64,000 nt of DNA from Caenibius tardaugens NBRC 16725 (GCF_003860345.1 NZ_CP034179.1:1550001-1614000); one strand, 5' to 3'; shown: positions 18,028 to 27,521, numbered from the stretch's first letter. Notes: a model not told the origin generated them from the sequence alone. Translations and numbers: made by a program.

Positions 18028-18330
18028 GTGAGCATTACCCATCTGTGTCTGATCACCTACAAGGATGGTGCAACTGTTGATCAGGCCACCCGCGCCGCGA
18101 TCGAACAGGCCTATCTCAGCCTGCCGGATCTGATCGACGGCATCACCGCCATGCGTGTCGGGCACGATCTTTCGCTGCTCGATGGCAACGCCCATTTCGC
18201 GATCACGGCGACCTTTCGGGATCGCGATGCCTTTCTCGCCTATTCAACCCACCCCGCGCATATGGACGTGATTTTCCCGGTGGTGGGTCCGCACATGGCC
18301 AGTTACAGCACCGCGCAGTTCGGCGGATAA
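18028..18330 (+). CDS. Dabb (stress-responsive alpha/beta barrel) domain protein
   Basis: A 100-residue ferredoxin-like dimeric barrel protein: HLCLITYKDGATVDQ at the start and YSTHPAHMDVIFPVVGP near the end are typical Dabb signatures. Some relatives are cyclases or isomerases, others have no known reaction. Start is GTG 18028 with GGGAGAG 6-7 bases upstream; the frame extends further upstream without a better site. It lies divergent from a TonB receptor and convergent with the acyl-CoA synthetase. Confidence 0.75.
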   Translation: MSITHLCLITYKDGATVDQATRAAIEQAYLSLPDLIDGITAMRVGHDLSLLDGNAHFAITATFRDRDAFLAYSTHPAHMDVIFPVVGPHMASYSTAQFGG

Positions 18331-18352
18331 CCGCCGGGGCGGAACCCGGCGG
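18331..18352. terminator. GC-rich hairpin between convergent genes
   Basis: Perfect 8-bp stem CCGCCGGG/CCCGGCGG with a 6-base loop, lying in the 33-bp gap between the convergent Dabb and acyl-CoA synthetase genes. No T run follows on either strand, so its activity as an intrinsic terminator is uncertain. Confidence 0.4.
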
Positions 18353-18363
18353 TATCGCGTCCT

Positions 18364-19947
18364 TCACTGCGGCACGTATCGTTCGCGCAATTCGCGCTTC
18401 AGAATCTTGCCACTGGCATTCTTGGGCAGGCTTTCGGCCAGATGGATCGCCTTGGGCCGTTTGTATCCGGCCAGATGCGTGCGACAGTGCGCCTCGATCG
18501 ACGCCACATCCGCCGTTACCCCGGGGCGCGCGACAACCACGGCTGTTACCGCCTCGATCCACTTTTCATCGGGGATGCCGAAAACCGCCGCTTCCTGCAC
18601 ATCGGGATGCTTGAACAGTACCTCTTCCACTTCGCGGCTTGCGACATTTTCACCGCCCGACTTGATCATGTCTTTCTTGCGATCGACCAGATAGAGATAT
18701 CCCTCTTCATCGAACCGGCCCAGATCGCCGCTGTGGAACCACCCGCCGCGAAACGCCTCGCGGGTTTTGGCTTCATCCAGATAATAGCCCAGCATCACCT
18801 GCGATCCCCGGTGGACGATTTCACCGACCTCACCAACGGCGACCGGTCTGCCATCATCGTCGACCACCGAGGTTTCCACATTGATGGCGGGCCGACCGGC
18901 GGAACCCAGCTTGCGCAACTGTTCCTCAGGCTGGAGGATCGTCGCCACCGGGGCCATTTCCGTTTGTCCGTAGAAATTCCACAGCCCCATGCCGGGCAGG
19001 CGCCGCACAAGTTCCTCCACAATCGCAACAGGCATGACGGACGCGCCGTAGTACCCCTTCTTCAACGATGTCAGATCGCGCGTGTCGAAATCGGGATGAC
19101 GCAGCAAGGCGATCCACACGGTGGGCGGGCAAAACAGCTTCGTCACCTTTTCCGCCTCGATCATCTCGAGCATCTTGCCGACATCGGGCGCCCGCATCAG
19201 AATGCTGGTCGCCCCCAGATAAAGATCGACACTGAGGAAACAGTCCAGCTGCGCGCAATGATAAAGCGGCAAACAATGCAGATCGACATCGTCTGCCGCC
19301 ATATGGCCATCGATCGCGCAACTGACATACTGGGCGAACAGATTGCGCGAACTCAGCATGGCGCCCTTGGGATGGGATTCCGTCCCGCTGGTATACATCA
19401 GCTGGACCGGATCATCCTCTCCGCGGGAAACGGCCGGCGTGCTGTCATCGGGATGCGCCAGCCAGTCTTCGATATCGTCCCAGCCCACAGGCACCGCAGC
19501 GCCCGTATGGCGGATATAGGCCTTGATCCGCGGCGGATTGGCCAGCCCGGAAAGCGCCTCATCCGCAATGGCGCACAGCGCATCTTCGGAAATGATCGCA
19601 ACCGGCCGGGCGTGGTCGAGAACGTACCGCACTTCTGCCGCATTGAGCATGAAATTGATCGGTGTGAACACCGCGCCCGCCCGAATGATACCGAAACGGG
19701 CCAGCACGAACGCGCGATTGTTGTGCGACAGTATCGCCACGCGATCACCAGGCCCCACCCCCATGGCAATCAGGCGATTGGCGAAACGGCTGACCAGCCG
19801 TTCGAGATCGGCGTATGTGTCCTTTTGCCCTTCGTAAACCAGCGCCACCTTATCCGGAGAACGGCGGGCCTGAAGGCGCAGGATATCGCTTACCAGCCTC
19901 TGCCTCGCATCGCGCACCTCATCGCCAGCGGGGTTCTCTGCACGCAT
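18364..19947 (-). CDS. Acyl-CoA synthetase (AMP-dependent synthetase/ligase)
   Basis: Activates a carboxylic acid with ATP and CoA to the acyl-CoA. The 527-residue length fits class I adenylate-forming ligases. Motifs: P-loop YTSGTESHPKGAM near residue 185, NFYGQTEMAP near 310, the hinge region FHSGDLGRFDEEGYLYLVDR, and the C-terminal catalytic Lys in PKNASGKILKRELRE. Start ATG 19947 has GGGAGAGG upstream. In the context of the alcohol and aldehyde dehydrogenases here it could activate the final acid product; the substrate is unknown. Confidence 0.88.
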   Translation of the reverse strand: MRAENPAGDEVRDARQRLVSDILRLQARRSPDKVALVYEGQKDTYADLERLVSRFANRLIAMGVGPGDRVAILSHNNRAFVLARFGIIRAGAVFTPINFMLNAAEVRYVLDHARPVAIISEDALCAIADEALSGLANPPRIKAYIRHTGAAVPVGWDDIEDWLAHPDDSTPAVSRGEDDPVQLMYTSGTESHPKGAMLSSRNLFAQYVSCAIDGHMAADDVDLHCLPLYHCAQLDCFLSVDLYLGATSILMRAPDVGKMLEMIEAEKVTKLFCPPTVWIALLRHPDFDTRDLTSLKKGYYGASVMPVAIVEELVRRLPGMGLWNFYGQTEMAPVATILQPEEQLRKLGSAGRPAINVETSVVDDDGRPVAVGEVGEIVHRGSQVMLGYYLDEAKTREAFRGGWFHSGDLGRFDEEGYLYLVDRKKDMIKSGGENVASREVEEVLFKHPDVQEAAVFGIPDEKWIEAVTAVVVARPGVTADVASIEAHCRTHLAGYKRPKAIHLAESLPKNASGKILKRELRERYVPQ

Positions 19948-20058
19948 AATAATTGCCTCTCCCGATCCATTGCCGGTGCTGCACGCAGCCCGGCATATTC
20001 TTCCTTACCTTTCAGGCCAATTTTCGGGAACGTCAAATCGCCTGCTGCGCTTCTGCAC

Positions 20059-20092
20059 GGAAGGCCGCGCCCGGAGAGTGGCGCGGCCTTCC
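20059..20092 (-). terminator. Strong hairpin after the second TonB receptor gene
   Basis: A 12-bp perfect stem (GGAAGGCCGCGC with its complement) and a 10-base loop, 20 bp beyond the receptor stop codon. There is no long T run, so it may act as a terminator or as a 3' stabilising structure. Confidence 0.55.
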
Positions 20093-20112
20093 CGCAATCG
20101 GTGGGTCAGGGA

Positions 20113-22506
20113 TTACTTCCAGCGCACTTTCAGCGAAACGCCGTAGGTTGCCGGCTGACCAACCGCCTGCGTGATGATGTCGTTGTAGGAAATCACGTTC
20201 TGCACATGGAATGTGTTGAACACGTTCTTGGCCCAGGCAGATACGGTTATCCGTTCGCCGGGGAATTCGTATCCCAGACGGGCATCGACCAGCGCATAGC
20301 CATCGATCTTGAACGGAATGCGCGATGTCCAGCGGTTCACGCCATTGTCGGGAATGGCCAGCGAACTGCCCCCCACATAGGCATCGACGCTGGTGCGATA
20401 ATTGACGGCCGCGCCGACGAATACCGCGCCACCCGATGCGGTGGGAATACGGTAATCGATATCGCCTGCCAGTGTCCATTTGGGGGCAAACGGCAGGCGG
20501 CTTCCCGCGAAATCGGTCGGGGCGCCGAAGACACTGGTTCCCGCATAACGGTCCACTTTGGACTTCAGATAGCTGGCCGATCCGGTCAGCGTCAGTCCAT
20601 CGACCGGGCGAATAACCACATCCGCCTCGGCCCCGAAGATATGCGACTTCGGCAAGTTATCGAGACGCTGCAGCAGGCCAAACAGGCCGGTGGCAACGGT
20701 GCCCTGTACCTGTTTGTTGCGATAATCCTGATAGAAGACCGCACCACTCAACTGCACCTTGTTATCCGCCAGCTTGGTCTTGAAGCCTGCTTCGTAAGCC
20801 GTAACCGATTCCTGCTTCGCCGGCAGCAGCTGTTCCTGCAACGAGGCGGTAATCACAGGGAAACTGCCCGCCTTGTAGCCGCGCGACACGTTGGCATAGA
20901 GCAAGGTATCCGCCGACGCCTTGAAATCGACACCGACGCGCCAGGACAGGTTGTCTTCCTTCAGGTCGTAACGGAAGAGATCGCCCGGCAGGTTCTGCGG
21001 ATTGAGCGTGTAACAATCGCCCTTCGCAAGCGGCACATGCTGGCCGCCAATCAGCTGGCCGAGTAGCATGAACAGGTTCGAGAGATTCTGGTCGTCCGTC
21101 GGATCAAGGTTACACATCGAATTCTTGTTGGTCGACTTCGTGTAACGCACGGCGCCCTTCAGCGTGATCTGATCGGAAACATCGAATTCCCCGTTGGCGA
21201 ATACCGCCCAGGATTCCATCTTGCCCTTGTTATCAACGCCGCTGATATGGATGAAATTCGTGCCAGCATTGCTCAGCGAGTTGGCGCCGTAGGTAATGTC
21301 CTGATATTCCTGAACCTTGCTGCGATTGTAATTGGCGCCCAGGGTCCACCGGAATTGCGCGGCGCTGGAGGCGTTGGACAGACGCAGTTCCTGGCTGAAG
21401 TCCGAAATCTTGCCGTCATCCCGCGGGTTGTCGACCAGTTCGTATTCCGAACCATCAAGATCGAACGACATTTTCTGCTTCAGGTGATTGAACGTCGTGA
21501 TCGATGTCAGCGCGATATCGTCCGACAGATCGAAGTCGGCGCGCAGGAATGCCTGGAACAGTTTGCGATCGCCACGCGGACGCGCGGCTTCGGTGGCCGA
21601 TTGAATGGCCGTTTGCGGCCGCCCGACAATTGACCAGTTGGCGGCGCGCAGCTTGCGCGGGGTCAGGGGAACGTTCAGTTCTTCCCATGTCGGGGCACTG
21701 GGCGTGGACGGCATCGACGCGATGATCTGCAAGGCCTGGGGATCGGAACGATCGACCGAACCGTTGACGTTGAGTTCAAAACGCAGCCGATCGGTCGGCT
21801 CCCACACCGTCACGAGGCGTGCGGCGATATAGTTCTGTTCGCCGTTCTTGTCGCCGCGGGTAAAGCTGTATTGCCAGTTATCGCGGTGGGCCGCGTCAAT
21901 CGCCAGCCGCATCCCCAGTGTCTCGCTGATCGGGCCGCTGAGATAGGCCGTACCGCGCACCTCGTTGAACCGGCCATAATCGAGATTGAAGCCAGCCTGC
22001 AAATCCTTGGTCGGCTTGGCTGCGATATAGTTGATCGCCCCGCCAGTGGAGTTCTGGCCGAACAGCGTGCCCTGCGGCCCCTTGAGAACTTCGACACGTT
22101 CAAGATCATACATCGAATGCCCGGCGAGCACCGGGAAGGGCATGGGCGCCTGATCGATCGAGACACTGACCGCCGGATAAACCCCAAGCGCGTCGGCATT
22201 GTAACCAACCCCGCGCAAGGTGAACACCGGCGTGCCATGCGTGGAAGGCGCCAGTGCCATGCCCGGAATCGTCTGGACCAGTTCCTCGGGATTGCCGATG
22301 TTTCGGGTTTCAAGCATCGCGGTGTCGAAAGCCGCAATACTGGCGCCCACCTTGCTGATACTTTCATCGCGCTTGTTGGCCGTCACGATGATTTCACCGG
22401 GCACCGGATTACGCGCTTCCTGACTGTCTGCCCAAGCCGGAGTAGCCAGAAGCGACAGGGAAACCGCCGACGAAGCAATCAAGCCAGCGCGAAAATTGAT
22501 GATCAT
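20113..22506 (-). CDS. TonB-dependent outer membrane receptor (second copy)
   Basis: A 797-residue receptor with signal peptide (SAVSLSLLATPAWA), TonB-box region (GEIIVTANKRDESISKVGAS), plug domain with VEVLKGPQGTLFGQNSTGGA, and a barrel ending in VRWK. It is related to, but clearly different from, the receptor at 15508-17832. Start ATG 22506 follows AGGAGGGG. About 215 bp upstream lies a promoter block shared with the quinoprotein dehydrogenase gene, so the same regulator probably controls both. It likely imports the substrate of this catabolic island. Confidence 0.9.
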   Translation of the reverse strand: MIINFRAGLIASSAVSLSLLATPAWADSQEARNPVPGEIIVTANKRDESISKVGASIAAFDTAMLETRNIGNPEELVQTIPGMALAPSTHGTPVFTLRGVGYNADALGVYPAVSVSIDQAPMPFPVLAGHSMYDLERVEVLKGPQGTLFGQNSTGGAINYIAAKPTKDLQAGFNLDYGRFNEVRGTAYLSGPISETLGMRLAIDAAHRDNWQYSFTRGDKNGEQNYIAARLVTVWEPTDRLRFELNVNGSVDRSDPQALQIIASMPSTPSAPTWEELNVPLTPRKLRAANWSIVGRPQTAIQSATEAARPRGDRKLFQAFLRADFDLSDDIALTSITTFNHLKQKMSFDLDGSEYELVDNPRDDGKISDFSQELRLSNASSAAQFRWTLGANYNRSKVQEYQDITYGANSLSNAGTNFIHISGVDNKGKMESWAVFANGEFDVSDQITLKGAVRYTKSTNKNSMCNLDPTDDQNLSNLFMLLGQLIGGQHVPLAKGDCYTLNPQNLPGDLFRYDLKEDNLSWRVGVDFKASADTLLYANVSRGYKAGSFPVITASLQEQLLPAKQESVTAYEAGFKTKLADNKVQLSGAVFYQDYRNKQVQGTVATGLFGLLQRLDNLPKSHIFGAEADVVIRPVDGLTLTGSASYLKSKVDRYAGTSVFGAPTDFAGSRLPFAPKWTLAGDIDYRIPTASGGAVFVGAAVNYRTSVDAYVGGSSLAIPDNGVNRWTSRIPFKIDGYALVDARLGYEFPGERITVSAWAKNVFNTFHVQNVISYNDIITQAVGQPATYGVSLKVRWK

Positions 22507-22721
22507 CTTCCCCTCCTGAATATAATAAATATTTCTAATTGTTATATTTTTATATTAACAATATGATGTTCTGATAAATATTATCATTTTATTTTAAGAT
22601 ATTGCCACATCTGCGCGACGCACATCGTGTCGGAAAAAATGAATACGAAAGATCCGTCCGGCAACGACGCCCGAAAAGCATTTTTCTGTACAGGCAATGC
22701 GACCGGATATTCTCACATACA
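22507..22721 (-). other. Leader or remnant between promoter block and TonB receptor gene
   Basis: An AT-rich stretch next to the receptor start (TATATTTTTATATTAAC region) and, further upstream, a 39-codon open frame on the minus strand (GTG at about 22714, ending near 22594) that follows an SD-like GGGAGAG. The frame reads RISGRIACTEKCFSG and resembles nothing I know. It could be a leader peptide, a decayed gene start, or chance. Confidence 0.35.
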
Positions 22722-22806
22722 CTCTCCCAAGTATGGGTATGTTGTGCTGTGTCCCGTCACTCAAAACCATGTCGGTGACCGCCAACTTCTTGGCGTAAGT
22801 TGCCAG
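22722..22806 (-). promoter_or_regulatory. Promoter block A with AraC-type direct repeats
   Basis: On the minus strand this begins CTGGCAACTTACGCCAAGAA followed by GTTGGCGG and ends in TTGGGAGAG. It aligns without a gap over 85 bp to the block at 27437-27521 (58 identities by hand count; 25 of 28 in the core). TGGC half-sites sit 21 bp apart, two helical turns, as in AraC/XylS-type operators. It lies upstream of the second TonB receptor. Confidence 0.6.
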
Positions 22807-22858
22807 TTGGCTGACGGCATGCCGCGCGGGTGACGGCAGGTTTCCTGCGCGGCCCATG

Positions 22859-22895
22859 AAAAAACCGCTCCGGCAGGCTGACTGCCGGAGCGGTT
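22859..22895 (-). terminator. Intrinsic terminator of the aldehyde dehydrogenase gene
   Basis: A 12-bp G+C-rich stem (CCGCTCCGGCAG with its complement) around the loop GCTGA. Read on the minus strand it is followed directly by a run of six T. It begins 27 bases beyond the aldehyde dehydrogenase stop codon. This is the clearest rho-independent terminator in the window. Confidence 0.85.
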
Positions 22896-22921
22896 CTTCC
22901 GCTGTCAGTGGTTTTCGGGGG

Positions 22922-24348
22922 TCAGGCTTGCTCGTAGCCGAGCACCGCCTTCACCTCCATAAACTCGTGGAACGCATGTTCGCCCCATTCGCGACCGTTG
23001 CCCGACTGCTTGTAGCCACCGAACGGAGCGTTGATATCCAACGGCGCATAGTTCAGCAGAACCTGCCCCGCACGGATGCGCGATGCCACGTCACGCCCAT
23101 GTTCAATGCTACCGGACTGGACATATCCCGCCAGACCATAAGGCGTATCATTCGCGATCTCGATCGCCTGTTCTTCATTGTCGTAACCGAGAATGACCAG
23201 CACCGGCCCGAAGATTTCCTCACGCGCGACCGTCATCTGATTGTTAACGTCACCGAACACCGTGGGGCGGACATAGTAGCCCTGGTTCAACCCTTCAGGT
23301 TTGCCCGGACCACCCGCGACCAGCGTAGCACCTTCATCGATACCAGCCTGAATCAGCGTCTGGATCCGGTTCCACTGCACATCGGAAACCACCGGGCCGA
23401 GATTGACCTCGTCCGTTGGCGCGCCGACTTTCTGTTCCGCGATCGTCTGGCGGGCGACATCCTGGGCTTCGGCCATCCGCGATGCGGGCACCAGCATGCG
23501 CGATGGTGCGTTGCAGCTCTGCCCGGCGTTGACCATCATCGCCGCGACACCCTGACGCACCGCGGCAGGCAGATCGGCATCCTCCAGAATGATGTTGGCA
23601 GACTTGCCCCCAGTTCCTGATGCACGCGCTTCACCGTTGCGGCGGCGTTGCGCGCCACGTCGACCCCGGCACGGGTCGATCCGGTGAACGACACCATGTC
23701 GATATCCGGATGGGAAGAAATAGCGGCGCCCACACCCGGCCCGTCGCCCTGAATCATGTTGAACACGCCCGCAGGAACACCAGCGGCATGCATGATTTCG
23801 GTAAAGACCTGCCCGGTGAACGGTGCGACTTCGGAAGGCTTGAGCACCATGGTGCACCCCACTGCCAGCGCCGGGGCCACCTTGCAGCCGATCTGGTTGA
23901 GCGGCCAGTTCCACGGCGTGATCATGCCAACAACGCCAATCGGTTCCTTGGTCAGCTTGGTGCTGCCCATGATCTGATCGGGATCGAAATCGGCCAGCAA
24001 GGCACGCGCCGTCGCAAAATGCCCCAAAGCCAGCGGCACGTGCGCGGCATGCGCCAGGCCCGTGGGCGCGCCCATTTCTTCCTGCACGGCATCTGCCAGA
24101 TCCTTTGCCCGCGCCTGATAGGCTGCGATTACCGCGTCGAGCAGGTCAAGCCGTTCGGCTTTCGACGTGCGGCTGAAGCTGTTGAACGCACGCCGCGCGG
24201 CCGCAACCGCCCGATCCACATCCCCCGCCGCCCCCAGGCTGATCCGACCGGCGACCTGTTCAGTCGCCGGATTGATAACATCCAGTTGCTTCGGTTGAAG
24301 CGGCGCCACCCAGGCACCGTCGATGTAAAAATCGAGATAGTTTCTCAC
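22922..24348 (-). pseudogene. Aldehyde dehydrogenase, frameshifted in a G run
   Basis: NAD(P)-dependent aldehyde dehydrogenase, about 475 residues when both frames are joined. The N-terminal frame (24348 down to 23612) runs through GMITPWNWPLNQIG and the NAD-binding SFTGSTRAG to HQELG. The next frame continues GKSANIILEDAD, the catalytic Cys in NAGQSCNAPSR, EIFGPVLVI and the C-terminal FGGYKQSGNGREWG. Adding one base to the C5/G5 run at 23607-23611 restores QELGGKSANI. It could be a real null mutation or a base-calling error. The start overlaps the upstream hydrolase stop (ATGA), so the genes are coupled. Confidence 0.85.
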
Positions 24349-25304
24349 GCCTTGCCTTCCTCTCGCTTGTTCAGTTCCGTGCGGATCACGTCCGTGAAGA
24401 TCGCAATCGCGCGACGCAGTATCTGTTCCCCAGATGGGAAAGCCTTGCGCATGGTGGCCATGCCATGGATCAGACCCGCTGCTTCTATATAGTGGGTTTC
24501 CACACCCCCGGCTATGATCCGATCTGCCAGTTCGCGGCCCTGATCACGCAGCGGATCGAGCCCTGCGGTCATGATCACGGCGGGCGGCAGGTTTGCAGTA
24601 TCCAGATCATGCAGCAACGGTGAAACATCCCGCTGAGCAGTCTGAGCGGTATCGGGCAGGTAATCGCTGATGAAACGATCCATCAGCCGCCGATCCAGCA
24701 GATAGCCTTCCGCAAAATCGCGATAGGATCCTTCGGCAGGCCCGGTGCAATCACCCACGGGGTAAATAAGCAACTGCCCCAGCACTTTCTCCCGGCCCAA
24801 CCGGTCGCTGACAAAAAACGCCAGATTGCCGCCAGCACTGTCCCCGGCAACCGCAATGCCGGTCACCGGCGCTTCCAGCGCGGTCGGATTGCTGGCGACG
24901 AACGCAGTCGCCGCCAGACAATCCTCATGCGCCCGGGGGAAGGGGTGCTCGGGCGCAAGGCGATAATCGACCGCGACCACCCGCAAACCGGAAAGGCGGG
25001 CAATCAGGCCGCAAAGCGCATGATGGGTTTCCAGATCGCCAATCACCCATCCCCCACCATGCATGTACACGATGACAGGCCCGGGCTGCGCCGCGCCCGG
25101 AAAATAGGCGCGCAAGGCGCAGTCAGGCCCGGCAAAATCCACGGTCCGGATCCCGGTTTCCGCCGGGCTGTCGAAGGCATCGCCCAACTGACGGTAGACT
25201 TCGCGCATGTCCGTTGCGGGCAGTTCGGAGAGATGAGGGCCTTCCTGCGCTGCCAGAAATTCCAGCACGGCGGCAGTTTCTGCCAGAACCAGGGGCGCGG
25301 TCAT
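24345..25304 (-). CDS. Alpha/beta-hydrolase, HSL-type esterase
   Basis: A 319-residue hydrolase of the hormone-sensitive-lipase family. The oxyanion motif is YMHGGGWVIGD, the nucleophile elbow is GDSAGGN, the acid is in TAGLDPLRDQG, and the His is near the C-terminus in GLIHGMATM. It would cleave esters or lactones. Its start overlaps the quinoprotein dehydrogenase stop and its stop overlaps the aldehyde dehydrogenase start, forming a three-gene coupled unit (dehydrogenase, hydrolase, aldehyde dehydrogenase). In a Baeyer-Villiger type route it could open the lactone; this is inference. Confidence 0.88.
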   Translation of the reverse strand: MTAPLVLAETAAVLEFLAAQEGPHLSELPATDMREVYRQLGDAFDSPAETGIRTVDFAGPDCALRAYFPGAAQPGPVIVYMHGGGWVIGDLETHHALCGLIARLSGLRVVAVDYRLAPEHPFPRAHEDCLAATAFVASNPTALEAPVTGIAVAGDSAGGNLAFFVSDRLGREKVLGQLLIYPVGDCTGPAEGSYRDFAEGYLLDRRLMDRFISDYLPDTAQTAQRDVSPLLHDLDTANLPPAVIMTAGLDPLRDQGRELADRIIAGGVETHYIEAAGLIHGMATMRKAFPSGEQILRRAIAIFTDVIRTELNKREEGKA

Positions 25305-27433
25305 TTCCCCGCTCCTGCTTCCTGCTGCTTCAGGATACGCGCCCTGTCCGCGACATAGGCGCGCAACGCTTCCGCATCGTCAGCAGTCAGATACTTGCTG
25401 AAACTGATCATCCCGCGATCCTTCAGCACACCGTCAATCACCACGGATTTCCAGACTTCCGCACTGGACAGCGATCCTGCCCGTCGCAGATCGGGAACCA
25501 CGCCGCTGGAGATTGCACCGGGGCCATGGCACACCCAGCAATCCCGCTCGAACAGCTGCTGGCCATGGGCGATCTGCGCTGCGGTGAAGGTTTCCGAAGG
25601 CGGATTGGCGGGGGCCACAGCGAACTGTTCCACCTTGGGCATCACGCCTTTCGCGTTCAGCTTGAACACGAACAGCCTGCCGTTGGGCCGCGGCCCCGGA
25701 TTATCATTGAACGCGGACGTCAGCGGATAGGCACCACCATAGCCACCAGCCACGGCCACATATTGTTCGCCATCCACCTCAAAGGTAACCGGAGCAGCCA
25801 TGATCGGCATCCCGAGATTGGCCGTCCACAGAACCTTGCCGCTATCAGCCGCAAAAGCCCGCAGATTGCCCTTCGTATCGCCCTGGAACACGAGATTGCC
25901 TGCCGTCGTCAACAGACCGCCATTCCAAGGTTCGCCATAGTCGAAGCCCCATGATTCCTGCTGCTTGATCGGATCCCACGCCACAAGCCGCCCGCTCAAC
26001 AGCTTGCGCGTTGCCGCCATCGCCTTGGGATCGTCCGGCGGCGAGGTGCCCTCGGTCTTCAGGCCGAGATTCCAGCGCCCTTCCCGCACCTCGAACTTGG
26101 CCGGGTCTTCATATGCGAAGATCGCATGATTGGCGGGGATATAGACAAGACCCGTCTTCGGGCTGAAGGCCATGGGTTGCCAGTTGTGCGCCCCCAGGGC
26201 ACCCGGAACGATGGCCTGCGGCCCATCGGTATAGCGCGCCTTGGGGTTCTCGATCGGGCGGCCGGTCTTGAGATCGTAACCAGTCGCCCAGTTTACGTCG
26301 ACGAAGTTCTTGGCCGAAATCAGCTTCCCATCAGTACGGTCGATCACGAAGAAGAAGCCGTTCTTCGGCGCCTGCATCAGTACCTTGCGCGGCTTTCCAT
26401 CGATATCGAGCGTGGCCAGCGTGATCTGCTGCGTGGCGGTGTAGTCCCAGCTTTCGCCCGGCGTTTCCTGATAGTGCCAGCGATATTCGCCGGTATCGGG
26501 ATCCAGCGCGACAATAGAAGAAAGAAACAGGTTGTCGCCCTTCCCTTCACTGCGCAGCTTATGGTTCCACGGACTGCCATTGCCGACGCCGAGATAGAGC
26601 TGATCCAGTTCCCGGTCATACACGATCGAATCCCAGACCGTGCCGCCTCCACCGGTCTTCCAGTATTCACCAAACCAGGTCTTGCCGGCCTTTTCGGCCA
26701 GCACCTTGTCCGATGCGGCGTTATCCGGGCCATCTGCCGGATTGCCGGGTACGGTGTAGAAGCGCCAGACTTGCTTGCCGGTTTGGGCGTCATAGGCCGT
26801 CACATAACCGCGCGCGCCCAGTTCCGCCCCGCCGTTGCCGATCACGACCTTGCCCTTCACGATACGCGGGGCCCCGGTGATCGTGTAGGTTTTGGACTGA
26901 TCGACGGTCACCACGGACCAGACCGGTTTACCAGTCTTGATGTCCAGAGCGATCAGACGCCCGTCAAACGCCCCGAAATAGAGTTTGCCGTCATAGATCG
27001 CCGCGCCGCGATTGCCGACATCGCAGCAGCCCTTGGCCCCGTACTCACCCGGCACTTCGGGATCGTAGCTCCAAAGGAGCTTGCCAGTTTTGGCCTCGAA
27101 GGCGAACACTTTCGACCATGCGGTGGTCGCATAAATAACCCCCTCATATTCGAGCGGGGTGGTTTCCTGCGCGCGGTTGGTATCGAATTCGTAAGACCAG
27201 ACGAGACCGAGCTGGCCGACATTCTGATCGGAAATCTGGGTGAGCTGACTGAAACGCTGTTCGTCAAACGTCCCCCCGTACGTCACCCAGTCTTTCGAAT
27301 CCTCGCTCGAGGCGATCAATTTGTCCCAGGCCGCACCGCCCGAATCGGATCCGCCCGTGACCTGGGAACATCCATATGCAGTGCATGCGAGTGTCAGGGC
27401 GGTCAGCGCCGCCAGCCATGGATTTTTTGTCAC
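25301..27433 (-). CDS. PQQ-dependent alcohol dehydrogenase with C-terminal cytochrome c (quinohemoprotein)
   Basis: Periplasmic type II quinohemoprotein alcohol dehydrogenase of about 710 residues. An N-terminal signal (LAALTALTLACTAYGCS) precedes an eight-bladed propeller with W-docking repeats (KTGKLLWSYDPE, TGKQVWRFYTVP). The vicinal disulfide GCCD next to the PQQ site is present. A c-type heme motif CWVCH lies in the last 100 residues. It passes electrons from alcohol to PQQ to heme. GTG 27433 is chosen because GGGAG sits 5-6 bases upstream; TTG 27445 lies within that signal. Promoter block B overlaps its 5' edge. Confidence 0.9.
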   Translation of the reverse strand: MTKNPWLAALTALTLACTAYGCSQVTGGSDSGGAAWDKLIASSEDSKDWVTYGGTFDEQRFSQLTQISDQNVGQLGLVWSYEFDTNRAQETTPLEYEGVIYATTAWSKVFAFEAKTGKLLWSYDPEVPGEYGAKGCCDVGNRGAAIYDGKLYFGAFDGRLIALDIKTGKPVWSVVTVDQSKTYTITGAPRIVKGKVVIGNGGAELGARGYVTAYDAQTGKQVWRFYTVPGNPADGPDNAASDKVLAEKAGKTWFGEYWKTGGGGTVWDSIVYDRELDQLYLGVGNGSPWNHKLRSEGKGDNLFLSSIVALDPDTGEYRWHYQETPGESWDYTATQQITLATLDIDGKPRKVLMQAPKNGFFFVIDRTDGKLISAKNFVDVNWATGYDLKTGRPIENPKARYTDGPQAIVPGALGAHNWQPMAFSPKTGLVYIPANHAIFAYEDPAKFEVREGRWNLGLKTEGTSPPDDPKAMAATRKLLSGRLVAWDPIKQQESWGFDYGEPWNGGLLTTAGNLVFQGDTKGNLRAFAADSGKVLWTANLGMPIMAAPVTFEVDGEQYVAVAGGYGGAYPLTSAFNDNPGPRPNGRLFVFKLNAKGVMPKVEQFAVAPANPPSETFTAAQIAHGQQLFERDCWVCHGPGAISSGVVPDLRRAGSLSSAEVWKSVVIDGVLKDRGMISFSKYLTADDAEALRAYVADRARILKQQEAGAGK

Positions 27434-27436
27434 AAC

Positions 27437-27521
27437 CTCTCCCAATTATGCGATTGTATTGCCTTCCCGGACGCCTTGTTACCATGACGGCTTCCGCCAA
27501 CTTCTTGACGTTAATTGCCAG
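27437..27521 (-). promoter_or_regulatory. Promoter block B with AraC-type direct repeats
   Basis: Upstream of the quinoprotein dehydrogenase and divergent from the AraC-type gene. On the minus strand it begins CTGGCAATTAACGTCAAGAA, then GTTGGCGG, and ends with the TTGGGAGAG ribosome-binding region. TGGC repeats are 21 bp apart. A TACAAT hexamer about 20 bases before the ribosome-binding site could be the -10. The same architecture is seen in block A. Confidence 0.62.

Noticed and set aside
18442-21066. An 874-residue open frame on the plus strand
   Set aside because: It lies antisense to the acyl-CoA synthetase and TonB receptor genes, shows no family motif and has no ribosome-binding site. 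It is a GC-skew shadow.
26126-27487. A 453-residue plus-strand open frame
   Set aside because: Antisense to the quinoprotein dehydrogenase; no domain or start signal.
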